Source: an uncultured Lachnobacterium sp. | GTDB lineage: Bacteria > Bacillota > Clostridia > Lachnospirales > Lachnospiraceae | Direction: 5' to 3' | Assembly: GCA_900546625.1 (NCBI GenBank) | Contig: URDU01000003.1 | Location: 1 to 64,000 of the forward strand | DNA: 64,000 nucleotides | Shown here: in pieces, positions 25,349-34,918 of the stretch | How positions within the stretch are numbered: position 1 is the stretch's first letter | Layout: each line of letters begins with the position of its first letter | Made by a program: the position numbers and the translations under genes | Notes under the pieces: generated by a model | What the model was told of the DNA's origin: nothing | Seen by the model: the letters and a program-made list of their open reading frames with translations, nothing else | Database searches by the model: none

Positions 25349-26302
25349 ATGAATAATGCACAGTTAGTGATAGACGAAGTAAAAAAGGCAGTAAAGGGCA
25401 AGGATGATTGTATCATCAAGGCATTTGCTGCCTTTTTGGCAGGTGGACATATACTGCTTGAGGATGTGCCGGGAGTGGGCAAGACCACGCTTGCAGTAGC
25501 CTTTTCAAGGGCGATGGCTCTTGTGAATCACAGGGTACAGTTTACTCCGGATGTGCTGCCTGCGGATATTCTTGGCTTTTCGATGTATCAGAAGCAGACC
25601 GGATCATTTGTGTACCGTGAGGGCGCTGTGATGTGCAATCTGTTTCTGGCAGACGAGATTAACAGGACAAGTCCCAAAACGCAGTCAGCGCTTTTGGAGG
25701 TCATGGAGGAGGGAAATGTCACTGTGGATGGCGAGAGTAGAAAAGTCCCAAAGCCGTTTATAGTAATGGCCACGCAAAATCCAAAGGGCAGCGCCGGCAC
25801 ACAGCTGTTGCCGGAGTCGCAGCTTGACAGGTTTATGATATGCATGAGCATGGGATATCCATCGCATGAGGCAGAGGTGGATATCGCAAAGGGCAGGAGC
25901 ATGAAGGCAGATGAGTATACGATAAAGCCTGTTATGAATGCACAGGGGCTTGTTGAGATGCAGGGAGAGGTCGAGCAGGTATTTATCCATGACAGTATTT
26001 ATTCATACATTGTGGATCTGGTTGATGCGACAAGGACGAGTCCGTACATTGAGCTTGGAGTGAGCCCGAGAGGTACGATTGCGTGTGTGAGGATGGCAAA
26101 GGCATATGCGTATCTAAATGGGCGAAGCTATGTCATACCGTCTGATGTGGTTTCTGTATTTGCGGATGTGACAAAGCACAGAATTGTGCTAAATACCAAG
26201 GCGAGAGTGTCACACGTATCAGAGCTTTCAGTGATAGATGAGATACTAAAGGCTGTTAAGCAGCCGACAATTTATGTGAAAAAGGCAGGTAATCGTGATT
26301 AG
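25349..26302 (+). CDS. MoxR-family AAA+ ATPase
   Basis: CGGGGGAT upstream supports ATG 25349 (317 residues) rather than 25325. Walker A is GVGKTT (42-47) and Walker B is LADEINR, followed by TSPKTQSALLEVMEEG, sensor ATQNPKG and a C-terminal lid domain. MoxR ATPases act as chaperones that help activate partner proteins with von Willebrand or DUF58 domains. The gene overlaps the DUF58 gene by eight bases and so belongs to a three-gene operon with a membrane transglutaminase. Confidence 0.93.
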   Translation: MNNAQLVIDEVKKAVKGKDDCIIKAFAAFLAGGHILLEDVPGVGKTTLAVAFSRAMALVNHRVQFTPDVLPADILGFSMYQKQTGSFVYREGAVMCNLFLADEINRTSPKTQSALLEVMEEGNVTVDGESRKVPKPFIVMATQNPKGSAGTQLLPESQLDRFMICMSMGYPSHEAEVDIAKGRSMKADEYTIKPVMNAQGLVEMQGEVEQVFIHDSIYSYIVDLVDATRTSPYIELGVSPRGTIACVRMAKAYAYLNGRSYVIPSDVVSVFADVTKHRIVLNTKARVSHVSELSVIDEILKAVKQPTIYVKKAGNRD

Positions 26303-27332
26303 TTTTTTGATAGGAATAATTACTGCAGCAGTAGTTTTTTATATGTCGATGATATACGGCAATGCCGCGCTGGCGCTTTTGGGCAGCTTTATGTGTGTGT
26401 TTATGGCGCTGACATTTATAGCATTGCTTGTAAAGGCGCACAGGGCAGTGGCAGCTATAAATATTCCGATAGCTATCGCCACACAGGGTGATAGCATCAG
26501 GGTAAGCCTTTCCTGCCGGCTGAAGGAGACAGGCTTTGATGGTGTTAAATACCGTGTAAAGGTGAAAAATAATTTATCCGGAGAAAAAAGTACAAAATGG
26601 CTGTCTGGAGGCAATGATTTTTTGTACAGCACGAAGTGCTGCGGCAATTATGAATTTGAGCTTGCAAGGATAAGGCTATATGATTTTTCGAGGCTTTTTT
26701 ATGTCACAAAAAGAGTTAAAAAATATGTAAATGTTGAGGTGATTCCGCAGATTGATGAGATTCCTGTGAGGATAACGGACAGAGTGAGAAATTTCTTTGG
26801 GGATTCTGATATCTATGATGATATAAGGCCCGGGTATGATCCGTCGGAGCTGTTTGACGTCAGAGAGTTTCAAAACGGTGACAGGCTGCAGAGTGTGCAC
26901 TGGAAGCTTTCTGCAAGGACAGATGAGCTGATGGTAAAGGAAAACAGCCTGCCAAAGGCATGTGCCGTGGCCGTAGTCGCAGACTTAAGGGGGATAAAGA
27001 AGGGCAGACAGGCGGATGCTTTTATGAAGCTTCTTGTCTCGCTTTCCTTTTCACTTATGGATCAAAAATGCCCTCATTATGTGGCATGGTATGATACCTT
27101 AATAAACGATATTGTGAGAGCCCGAGTGGATGACGAGGAGGGCTTTTATATATTCTTGAACAGTTTCCTTAAAATAAAGCCGGATACAAAGACGGATGCG
27201 CGTTTTTTGTATGAGGAAAAGTACAGGGCAGAAAGGCTTGTGTGTCTACTTAGCGTGGACGGAAGGCTTCAGATAAAAAAGGGAGAGGAGATAGTTGGCA
27301 GAGCAGATGAAAAAAACGAGATTGTCATTTAG
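26295..27332 (+). CDS. DUF58-domain membrane protein
   Basis: The 345-residue protein has two N-terminal membrane helices (about 2-48) and a DUF58 domain with the signature RPGYDPSELFDVREFQNGD then VHWKLSARTDELMVKEN (about 180-220). GTG 26295 is preceded by AAAGGCAGGT and overlaps the MoxR end. DUF58 proteins are standard partners of MoxR ATPases. The 3' end overlaps the transglutaminase gene by 38 bases. Confidence 0.9.
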   Translation: MISFLIGIITAAVVFYMSMIYGNAALALLGSFMCVFMALTFIALLVKAHRAVAAINIPIAIATQGDSIRVSLSCRLKETGFDGVKYRVKVKNNLSGEKSTKWLSGGNDFLYSTKCCGNYEFELARIRLYDFSRLFYVTKRVKKYVNVEVIPQIDEIPVRITDRVRNFFGDSDIYDDIRPGYDPSELFDVREFQNGDRLQSVHWKLSARTDELMVKENSLPKACAVAVVADLRGIKKGRQADAFMKLLVSLSFSLMDQKCPHYVAWYDTLINDIVRARVDDEEGFYIFLNSFLKIKPDTKTDARFLYEEKYRAERLVCLLSVDGRLQIKKGEEIVGRADEKNEIVI

Positions 27333-29937
27333 GAAAAACTGCTGGCAGAGGTCTGATACAAATGAGATAAAGCCTGATTACAATAATGCGTTTACAGTGC
27401 TAAGCGTTCTGCTTACGGAGCTTGCCAATGCAGCAGCAGCAGTATTTCTTACGGTATGTGCGGTGTCTGTCGTGAATACGACTATTTCCCATGTGAGGTG
27501 TCCGTATTATGTGTATTTATGGCTGTTTATTTTTTCGGTGATAAGCGGCTTTATAAACAGACTTGCATCGCTTGATGCAAGAAGGTGGGTGCGCCATGCG
27601 ATAAATACAGGTCTGCTGCTTGTATTTGTGCTAGGAGTGTTTATCGCAAACTGGCAGGCTGCGGCGCATATAAAGGATGGCTTTTTATATGTAAAGGGCA
27701 GGTATCTTGAGATAATAAATGTGTACTATGGCACTTCGTTTGCATGCCCGAAGGGCGATAAGGCCTTTGCAGGGGCATTTGTGGGCTTTGTATCGTTTAT
27801 AGCTATGCTTTTTCTGGTGACACTTGCGGTTCAAATTAAAAGAAGACGTATGCTTACATTATTTCCAACGCTTATGCTTGCGGTGCAGCTGTGCATAGGC
27901 AAAAGTCCAAGCGTCAGTGAAGTCGTTATGCTCACGCTTTGTACACTCTGGTGCCTTATCGCAGATGGCAACGCACGCACAGTGGCAGGATATGAGGCAG
28001 ACGGCAGTGCACAGGGCAATGAGGCTTTAAGGATAGTACCGGCGTTTTTATACATGGCGGCAGTGTCAGCAATACTTTTTATATGTGTATTTTCGTTTAA
28101 ACCTCTTGCTGATACACTTGCCGATAAAAAGCCACAGATGCTTGCCTTTCAAAAGGATTTGGAGGGCAGCGTAAAGTCGTTCTTCAGCTCGGGAATTGAT
28201 TTGCAGGATGGCACAGTTAGCAATCACTACCCAAGCTACAGCGGAAAAACAGTGATGACGGTAGAAGCATCATCAGGAGCGTCCTCTAATATTTACCTGA
28301 GGAGCTTTTACGGTGATACCTATGAGAATGGCAGATGGATTAAAAAGTCTGATTTTTCCCGGATGGAAAAAGAGTATCACGATGCTTCAAGGATGACAGC
28401 GTGGCAGAATGCAATCGGATTAGCCACGCTGCTTTATGGCTATTATGATGATGAGACTAATCCGGCCACCGAAAAGTATACAATCACGATGGAGAAGCTT
28501 TCCACCAAATACACCTATTTGCCGTACTGTATCGATCCATACAGTATAGATGCCAAAGGGGATATAGATTTTGACGAAGACTTTTTTATCACAAAGGATA
28601 AAGGAACAAAGACTATCGAGGTATCGGCGTGTCCCGGCTTTTTCGATGGTAGTCTGGAAACGTCCAGCCTTGAGCCCGAGCAGCCTCTTGAGGTCAACAA
28701 TGATTTCTATGCGGCATACAATAATTATGTAATGGAAAACTATACTGAAAAGCAGGGCGGTGACGGGATTGTTTCGGAAGATGCAAAGTGGCTTCTTAGG
28801 ACAGGACAGCTCACAAGCAATATGATGTACACAGGCTATATAAGAGAAAATGATGCCAACAGGATTGCGGCAGCACAGCTGGTGCAGCAGTTTCTGACAT
28901 CGAAGGCTTTTAAGTACAGCAAAAATCCTCCTTCCACAGGCGGTAAGGATGTGGTTGAGAACTTCCTCTCAAATAGCAGAGAGGGCTTTTGCGTGCATTT
29001 TGCATCGGCTGGCACGATGATACTCAGACAGATGGGGGTTCCATGCCGCTATGTAAGCGGATACTGTGCAAAGGGGGACAGCTTCAAATCCGGTGAAAAT
29101 GATGGGGATATATGCGAGGTGAAGGATTCACAGTCGCATGCCTGGGTTGAAATATATCTGGATGATTTCGGATGGATTCCTGTGGAGATGACACCGGGAT
29201 ATTATGAGAACGTGACAGGTATGAATCAGTTTGACTATATTGGTGTCAACGGAAAGAAAACAAACACCGGTGCTGCTTATCATGATACTGAGCAAATGAA
29301 TGATACTGCGGCAGATGAAGATAATGCAGATGAAGATGCAGTAAATGAAGATACAGAAAATACAGATGTAAAAAATGATGGCACAGCAAACAGTACATCA
29401 AGCCAATTTGTATCAGGTGATGGCAGTGAGAATGCTTTGGGTTCACGGTCAGGTGCTGATAAACGCACAGACACTCATAGCTCAAAAACAGGACTTCATA
29501 TACCACCGGCGATTTTGAAAACAGTACTCTGTGTGATTTTTCTGACGGCACTTACAGCCACAATAGTTTACATCAAAAAGCGAAGAAACATTTTGTGGGA
29601 AGCAAGACTTGCCCAAAGAGTGAAAAAGGGCCGATACAGCAGGGCTGCCATCATGATAAACAACCGCATCTATAAGGAACTGGGGCATCCTTCAAAGAAC
29701 AGGACAGATGAGCTTTATCTGGCTAACCTGAGGGAAAAATACTGCGGACCGGATTATTGCGGAATCCACTGGGACGAGTACATGCGCATCATACAAAAGG
29801 CTGTGTATTCATCAGAGGGTATCACAGAGGAGGAATGCTTTATGGTGATGGAGACATGGAGACATCTGGAGAAAAAAGACATTAGACATAATTCACAAAA
29901 AAACATGTATAAAAACAGCATGATTAACAAAAAATAA
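27295..29937 (+). CDS. Membrane transglutaminase-like protein (TgpA type)
   Basis: The 880-residue protein has about six N-terminal membrane helices (40-270). An extracellular part holds a transglutaminase core with Cys566 in GFCVHFASAG, His615 in SHAWVEIYL and an Asp in DDFGW about 14 residues later. An acidic Asp/Glu/Asn linker, one more membrane helix (about 740-760) and a DUF4129-like tail follow. It probably crosslinks or cleaves peptides at the cell surface. TTG 27295 lies four bases after GAGGAG; ATG 27307 is the alternative and is too far from that site. Confidence 0.87.
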   Translation: MAEQMKKTRLSFRKNCWQRSDTNEIKPDYNNAFTVLSVLLTELANAAAAVFLTVCAVSVVNTTISHVRCPYYVYLWLFIFSVISGFINRLASLDARRWVRHAINTGLLLVFVLGVFIANWQAAAHIKDGFLYVKGRYLEIINVYYGTSFACPKGDKAFAGAFVGFVSFIAMLFLVTLAVQIKRRRMLTLFPTLMLAVQLCIGKSPSVSEVVMLTLCTLWCLIADGNARTVAGYEADGSAQGNEALRIVPAFLYMAAVSAILFICVFSFKPLADTLADKKPQMLAFQKDLEGSVKSFFSSGIDLQDGTVSNHYPSYSGKTVMTVEASSGASSNIYLRSFYGDTYENGRWIKKSDFSRMEKEYHDASRMTAWQNAIGLATLLYGYYDDETNPATEKYTITMEKLSTKYTYLPYCIDPYSIDAKGDIDFDEDFFITKDKGTKTIEVSACPGFFDGSLETSSLEPEQPLEVNNDFYAAYNNYVMENYTEKQGGDGIVSEDAKWLLRTGQLTSNMMYTGYIRENDANRIAAAQLVQQFLTSKAFKYSKNPPSTGGKDVVENFLSNSREGFCVHFASAGTMILRQMGVPCRYVSGYCAKGDSFKSGENDGDICEVKDSQSHAWVEIYLDDFGWIPVEMTPGYYENVTGMNQFDYIGVNGKKTNTGAAYHDTEQMNDTAADEDNADEDAVNEDTENTDVKNDGTANSTSSQFVSGDGSENALGSRSGADKRTDTHSSKTGLHIPPAILKTVLCVIFLTALTATIVYIKKRRNILWEARLAQRVKKGRYSRAAIMINNRIYKELGHPSKNRTDELYLANLREKYCGPDYCGIHWDEYMRIIQKAVYSSEGITEEECFMVMETWRHLEKKDIRHNSQKNMYKNSMINKK

Positions 29938-29956
29938 ATTCGTGATGAAAATTGTG

Positions 29957-29985
29957 TTGAAATGATAAAGCTTCTGTGATATAAA
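29957..29985 (+). promoter_or_regulatory. Promoter of the PTS operon
   Basis: TTGAAA (29957-29962), a 17-base spacer and TATAAA (29980-29985). The predicted start near 29992 puts the RAT hairpin at the very 5' end of the RNA. Confidence 0.75.
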
Positions 29986-29993
29986 CTTAAACA

Positions 29994-30022
29994 GACGTGT
30001 TACTTTTAGGGAGGCATTTGTC
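29994..30022 (+). promoter_or_regulatory. Ribonucleic antiterminator (RAT) site for a BglG/LicT/GlcT-type protein
   Basis: GACGTGTTACTTTTAGGGAG followed by GCATTTGTC matches the RAT pattern of the sac/bgl systems (TGTTACT then AGGCA), with closing pairs GAC/GTC. It overlaps the 5' arm of the terminator at 30009, so when the antiterminator protein stabilises it, the terminator cannot form. Confidence 0.85.
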
Positions 30023-30070
30023 GTACATAACTTTTAACAGGGTTAGTGTATGATAGGTGCCTCCTTTTTT
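30009..30070 (+). terminator. Conditional terminator in the PTS leader
   Basis: GGGAGGCA at 30009-30016 and the following bases pair with the segment ending GGTGCCTCC at 30064 in a stem of about 20 pairs, followed by T6 (30065-30070). The 5' arm overlaps the RAT site. Confidence 0.88.
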
Positions 30071-30140
30071 GTCGCTGGAGCAATAAAAGAATTACAGGTG
30101 CAAATCAATACATACCCCGCATTTATAGGAGGAAAAGCTC

Positions 30141-32378
30141 ATGAAAGACAAAATTTTTGGTGTCCTGCAGAGAGTAGGACGAAGCTTCATGCTTCCAATT
30201 GCAATCCTTCCGGTAGCAGGCTTGCTTTTAGGACTCGGAAGCTCATTCACCAACACCACAACAATTGAGACCTATGGTTTACAGTGGCTGCTCGGAGATA
30301 AAACTATACTCCATGCACTTCTTGTAATCATGAATGCGGTCGGAAGTGCCATATTTGATAATCTTCCACTCATTTTTGCGGTCGGAGTAGCAATCGGAAT
30401 GGCAAAGAAGGAAAAGGAAGTGTCAGCACTTTCGGCAGTCATAGCATACTTTGTTATGAATGTATCAATCAATGCGATGCTTAAGATTTCCGGAAAAATC
30501 CTAGCAGACGGAAGCATTGCAAAGGATGTGCTCGATGGAACCATCACATCAGTATGCGGTATCCAGTCACTGCAGATGGGCGTGTTTGGCGGAATTATCG
30601 TAGGACTGGGAGTGGCAGCACTGCACAACCGTTTCTACAAGATTGAGCTGCCGAATGCATTGTCATTTTTCGGTGGAACAAGATTTGTGCCTATTATCTC
30701 AACAGTGGTATATCTGTTTGTAGGAATTTTAATGTACTTTATCTGGCCGACAGTGCAGAACGGAATCTATGCACTCGGCGGAGTGGTGACAGGAACAGGA
30801 TATTTCGGAACACTTCTCTTTGGTATCATAAAGAGAGCTCTTATTCCATTCGGGCTGCACCATGTATTTTACATGCCGTTCTGGCAGACAGCAGTCGGTG
30901 GAACAATGGAGGTTGCAGGACATATGGTTGAGGGAGGACAGAACATCTTCTTCGCACAGCTTGCAGACTCTGCAAACATCACACATTTCAGTGCCGATGC
31001 CACAAGATATTTCTCCGGAGAGTTCATTTTCATGATTTTCGGACTTCCGGGAGCAGCGCTTGCAATGTATAAATGTGCAAAGCCGGAAAAGAAAAAGCAG
31101 GCAGGAAGCCTTTTACTTTCAGCAACACTTGCATGTATGTTTACAGGAATCACAGAGCCTCTTGAGTTCTCATTCCTTTTCGTAGCACCGGCTCTCTTTG
31201 CAGTACAGGTAGTGCTCGCAGGAAGCGCATACATGATAGCGCATATTTTAAACATCGCGGTAGGACTTACTTTCTCAGGCGGACTGCTTGATTTCTTCCT
31301 GTTTGGTATATTGCAGGGCAATGCCAAGACAAGCTGGATGCTCGTGATTCCGGCGGGAATAGTATATTTCTTACTGTATTACTTTATTTTCAGCTTCCTT
31401 ATAAAGAAGTTTGATTTCAAGACTCCGGGCCGTGAGGATGACGATACAGAGACAAAGCTCTACACCAAGGCAGATGTAAATGCAAGAAAAGTTGCCAAGG
31501 ACACAAAAGCTTCTGACGACAAAGCGACTGTAGACGAGCTCTCACAGACTATATCACGAGGTCTCGGCGGCAAAGTCAATATCTCAGATGTGGACTGCTG
31601 TGCGACAAGGCTTCGTATCACAGTAATAGACCCTGACAAGGTAAACGATGCGCTTCTTAAATCAACAGGAGCATCAGGAGTCGTGCACAAGGGACAGGGC
31701 GTACAGATTATCTATGGACCGAGAGTAACGGTAATAAAGTCTGACCTGGAGGATTATCTTTCGAGTGTGACAGAAGAACACTTCGAGGATGATGCAGCAG
31801 AAAATAATACAGCAGGCGCAGATGAAGCAAAGAATGAAAATGCAGCTTCAGATAAAGCACAGGAATCTGATGTGAAAGAAGAACAGGAAGCCGGCGACGT
31901 AAAAGAGCCGACAAGCACAGTCATAATATCAAGCCCTATGACAGGAATTGCAGCAGACCTTTCAACAGCGCCGGACGAGGCATTTGCCAGCAAAATGATG
32001 GGTGACGGAGCGGTAGTCACACCTGAGGAGGGAGTCGTTGTAGCACCTGAGGATGGAACGGTTTTATTCGTTTTTGATACAAAGCATGCTTTGGGATTTA
32101 CAACCGACTCAGGAATTGGTATGATAATCCATGTAGGAATTGATACAGTAAAGCTCGAGGGTAAAGGCTTTGACGTAAAGGTTGAGGCAGGACAGAAGGT
32201 GAACAAGGGTGACGTGCTTATGAAGCTTGACCTGGATTACTTAAAAGCAAACGCACCATCAGTTACCACTCCTGTCATCTGCACAGAGCTAAAGGATAAT
32301 CAGAAAATCCGCCTTATCACAGACGGACCGATTAAGGCAGGAGAGCCTCTCTACGCAGTTGACACCTACGAGAAGTAA
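30141..32378 (+). CDS. ptsG: PTS glucose-family permease, EIICBA fusion
   Basis: The 745-residue protein contains EIIC (about 1-430; LPIAILPVAGLLLGLG near the start), EIIB (about 465-540) with phospho-Cys487 in DCCATRLRI, an Asp/Glu/Ala-rich linker, and EIIA (about 595-740) with phospho-His664 in MIIHVGIDTVKLEGKG. It transports and phosphorylates glucose or a related sugar such as maltose or N-acetylglucosamine. A good site (AGGAGG) lies upstream. Expression should depend on the leader RAT/terminator and the antiterminator encoded next; the exact sugar is not certain. Confidence 0.92.
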   Translation: MKDKIFGVLQRVGRSFMLPIAILPVAGLLLGLGSSFTNTTTIETYGLQWLLGDKTILHALLVIMNAVGSAIFDNLPLIFAVGVAIGMAKKEKEVSALSAVIAYFVMNVSINAMLKISGKILADGSIAKDVLDGTITSVCGIQSLQMGVFGGIIVGLGVAALHNRFYKIELPNALSFFGGTRFVPIISTVVYLFVGILMYFIWPTVQNGIYALGGVVTGTGYFGTLLFGIIKRALIPFGLHHVFYMPFWQTAVGGTMEVAGHMVEGGQNIFFAQLADSANITHFSADATRYFSGEFIFMIFGLPGAALAMYKCAKPEKKKQAGSLLLSATLACMFTGITEPLEFSFLFVAPALFAVQVVLAGSAYMIAHILNIAVGLTFSGGLLDFFLFGILQGNAKTSWMLVIPAGIVYFLLYYFIFSFLIKKFDFKTPGREDDDTETKLYTKADVNARKVAKDTKASDDKATVDELSQTISRGLGGKVNISDVDCCATRLRITVIDPDKVNDALLKSTGASGVVHKGQGVQIIYGPRVTVIKSDLEDYLSSVTEEHFEDDAAENNTAGADEAKNENAASDKAQESDVKEEQEAGDVKEPTSTVIISSPMTGIAADLSTAPDEAFASKMMGDGAVVTPEEGVVVAPEDGTVLFVFDTKHALGFTTDSGIGMIIHVGIDTVKLEGKGFDVKVEAGQKVNKGDVLMKLDLDYLKANAPSVTTPVICTELKDNQKIRLITDGPIKAGEPLYAVDTYEK

Positions 32379-32399
32379 TATAAATGCCGGGGGAATGAT

Positions 32400-33239
32400 A
32401 TGTACAGAATCACAAAGGTCTTAAATCACAATACAGTGCTTGCGGTAAAGGACAAGAGCGCAAGAGAATATCTGATAGTCGGCAAGGGTGTGGGCTTTGG
32501 AAAGAAAATCACACAGTCTATTGAGCCAACGGATGAGGATTCACTGTATGAGCTGACCCAGACAAGGGACAGAGGTCCGGCAAAGGACATAGTAAAATCC
32601 ATCGAGCCGGAGTATCTTGAGATTGCAAACACACTGCTCGATGATGCAGAGCATGAGTTTGGACATATAGACAGAAGCATATTGTTCCCTATGGCAGATC
32701 ATATAGCATTTGCCGTAAAGCGTATGGAAAACAAAGAACAGATCAGCAATCCTTTAAACGATGACATTCGTGTGATGTTTTATAAGGAATACAAGATAGC
32801 TGAGAATATACGCCATATACTAAAGGATAAAAAACAAATTGATATAATTGATGATGAGATTGGCTACATTACTCTTCATATTCATACATCCTTAAACAAT
32901 TCAAAGGTATCGGATGCCATGGAGATGGCGGCAGCAGTTCGAAAATGCGCCACATTTATAGAGGAAAAGATTGGAAAGCACATAGATGTCACTACTATGG
33001 CCTACAATCGCCTCATGAACCATATCCGCCACATGGTATCAAGAGCCGCGACCGGAGAAAAATTAAAGGTTGATCTCAATCAGTTTATCGAGAAAAATTA
33101 TCCGGAGTCATTCGCACTTGCAGGTGAGATATGTAAGGAGCTTGGAAAGGACTTAAATCATGAGTTTCTGGACAATGAGACAGGCTACCTTGCCATACAT
33201 ATCGAGCAGATTAAGTGCGATGAGATGGTAAGTGAATGA
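32400..33239 (+). CDS. BglG/LicT/GlcT-family transcription antiterminator
   Basis: The 279-residue protein starts with a CAT RNA-binding domain (MYRITKVLNHNTVLAVKD, with GKGVGFGKK, 1-56). Two PRD domains follow (about 65-170 and 172-279), with conserved His residues such as that in HIHTSLNN and MNHIRHM. PTS-dependent phosphorylation of PRD histidines would control dimerisation and RAT binding. It lies 21 bases after the PTS permease, whose leader carries a RAT site, so it very likely controls its own operon. Confidence 0.93.
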   Translation: MYRITKVLNHNTVLAVKDKSAREYLIVGKGVGFGKKITQSIEPTDEDSLYELTQTRDRGPAKDIVKSIEPEYLEIANTLLDDAEHEFGHIDRSILFPMADHIAFAVKRMENKEQISNPLNDDIRVMFYKEYKIAENIRHILKDKKQIDIIDDEIGYITLHIHTSLNNSKVSDAMEMAAAVRKCATFIEEKIGKHIDVTTMAYNRLMNHIRHMVSRAATGEKLKVDLNQFIEKNYPESFALAGEICKELGKDLNHEFLDNETGYLAIHIEQIKCDEMVSE

Positions 33240-33248
33240 TAAAATGTG

Positions 33249-33290
33249 AAAACCTTCCTGCATATTAGGTTATGTGTGGGAAGGTTTTTT
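33249..33290 (+). terminator. Intrinsic terminator of the PTS-antiterminator operon
   Basis: AAAACCTTCC at 33249-33258 pairs with GGAAGGTTTT ending near 33287, followed by more T residues; loop of about 20 bases. Confidence 0.85.
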
Positions 33291-33443
33291 CTGTGAAAGA
33301 AGAACAGCACCGGAAGAAATGAATGGGGATTTGCGTAAGATTATGTACAAATGTTTTACAATGTGGTACACTACATAGTTGTATCAACAAACATCCGATA
33401 CACAAAATACATATGAAATCAATTTAAAGGAGATATATATACC

Positions 33444-34544
33444 ATGAAACTCGGCATAGTCGGACTTCCGAACGTCGGAAAGTCTACATTATTCAACTCA
33501 CTCACAAAGGCAGGAGCGCTTTCAGCAAACTATCCTTTTGCCACAATTGACCCAAACGTAGGTATCGTTTCAGTGCCTGACGAGAGAATCGTAAAGCTCG
33601 GAGAGCTCTATCACACAAAGAAGGTTACACCTGCAACAATCGAATTTGTTGATATCGCAGGTCTCGTAAAGGGAGCCAGCAAGGGTGAGGGACTTGGAAA
33701 CCAGTTCCTTGCAAATATCCGTGAGGTAGATGCAATCGTGCACGTAGTGCGCTGCTTTGAGGACACAAACATCATCCATGTAGATGGTTCTGTAGATCCT
33801 GCAAGAGATATCGAGACAATCAATCTTGAGCTTATTTTCTCGGATGTTGAGATTCTCGACAGAAGAATTGCAAAGATTGCAAAGCAGGCAAGAATGGACA
33901 AGACACTTGCAAAGGAGCTTGAGCTTGTCGAGGCAGTAAAGGCTCATCTTGAGGACGGAAAGATGGCCAGAACCTTTGAGGTGCCTGATGATGAGGATGC
34001 CCAGCTTTGGTTCAAGGGCTATAATCTCCTTACAGCAAAGCCTACCATCTACGCTGCAAACGTATCAGAGGACGACCTTGCAGATGACGGCGCAAACAAT
34101 CCACACGTTGCAAAGGTAAGAGAGATGGCAAAGGAAGAGGGCGCAGAGGTATTTGTTATCTGTGCACAGATTGAGCAGGAACTTGCAGATCTCGATGAGG
34201 ACGAAAAGAAGGAGTACCTTGAGGATTTAGGTGTTGAGTCAAGCGGTCTTGATAAGCTTGTAGCAGCCAGCTATTCACTTCTCGGACTGATTTCCTTCCT
34301 CACAGCAGGAGAGGATGAGTGCCGTGCATGGACCATAAAGAAGGGCACAAAGGCACCACAGGCAGCCGGCAAGATACATACTGACTTCGAGCGTGGCTTT
34401 ATCAAGGCAGAGGTAGTCAACTATCAGGATCTTCTCGACAACGGAAGCCTTGCAGCCGCAAGAGAAAAGGGTATCGTAGGAATGGAAGGAAAAGAGTACG
34501 TTGTTAAGGACGGAGATGTAATTCTTTTCAGATTTAATGTATAA
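33444..34544 (+). CDS. ychF: YchF/Obg-type translation-associated ATPase
   Basis: The 366-residue protein has the P-loop GLPNVGKST (7-15), switch/G3 region DIAGLVKGASKGEGLGN and the ATP-favouring ANVSE in place of the GTPase NKxD. A coiled-coil insert and a C-terminal TGS domain follow (EDECRAWTIKKGTKAPQAAG). It binds ribosomes and is conserved in nearly all bacteria. AAAGGAG precedes the ATG. It is apparently a single gene. Confidence 0.96.
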   Translation: MKLGIVGLPNVGKSTLFNSLTKAGALSANYPFATIDPNVGIVSVPDERIVKLGELYHTKKVTPATIEFVDIAGLVKGASKGEGLGNQFLANIREVDAIVHVVRCFEDTNIIHVDGSVDPARDIETINLELIFSDVEILDRRIAKIAKQARMDKTLAKELELVEAVKAHLEDGKMARTFEVPDDEDAQLWFKGYNLLTAKPTIYAANVSEDDLADDGANNPHVAKVREMAKEEGAEVFVICAQIEQELADLDEDEKKEYLEDLGVESSGLDKLVAASYSLLGLISFLTAGEDECRAWTIKKGTKAPQAAGKIHTDFERGFIKAEVVNYQDLLDNGSLAAAREKGIVGMEGKEYVVKDGDVILFRFNV

Positions 34545-34585
34545 TTTTATTAATAAAACGCTTTTATAAGCACAAAATCAAAAAG

Positions 34586-34627
34586 AAACGCATAAGATAG
34601 ACCAAGGGAGGTCTGTTTTATGCGTTT
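34586..34627 (+). promoter_or_regulatory. Hairpin enclosing the ribosome-binding site and start codon of ylmC/ymxH
   Basis: AAACGCATAA (34586-34595) pairs with TTATGCGTTT (34618-34627), which contains the ATG at 34620-34622 and codons 2 and 3. An inner AGACC/GGTCT stem leaves AAGGGAGG partly in the loop. Only T4 follows, so it is a weak terminator at best. The layout should limit translation initiation unless melted. Confidence 0.65.
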
Positions 34628-34877
34628 TCTGGATTTATGCGAAAAAGAGGTTGTGAGCGTGGAGGAGGGCAGGTTCATCGGACACGTGCGGGATTTGGAG
34701 TTTGACCCGGTCTGTGGCAAAATCTGTGCGATTATCGTGCCGGGACCGGGAAAATATATGGGAATATTCTGCAGGGATTATGAATATTGTATTCCATGGG
34801 TTAAGATTGTGAAGATTGGACCCGATATAATATTGGTAAATATATGTGAGTCTGATATGAGACACAAGCTGTTGTGA
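34620..34877 (+). CDS. YlmC/YmxH-family PRC-barrel protein
   Basis: The 85-residue protein matches the YlmC/YmxH family: FLDLCEKEVVSVEEGRFIGH, GKICAIIVPGPGKYMG and CIPWVKIVKIGPDIILV form a PRC-barrel-like fold. It is often called sporulation-related in Firmicutes, with no known biochemical role. The start codon lies in the 3' arm of a hairpin. Confidence 0.85.
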   Translation: MRFLDLCEKEVVSVEEGRFIGHVRDLEFDPVCGKICAIIVPGPGKYMGIFCRDYEYCIPWVKIVKIGPDIILVNICESDMRHKLL

Positions 34878-34918
34878 TTAAAAAAGTGCTAAAAAAGTCA
34901 AAATCAGTACAAAACATA

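Noticed and set aside
30050..30268. 72-codon frame beginning in the PTS leader terminator
   Set aside because: It starts inside the terminator stem and overlaps ptsG in another frame; the RAT/terminator explanation fits better.
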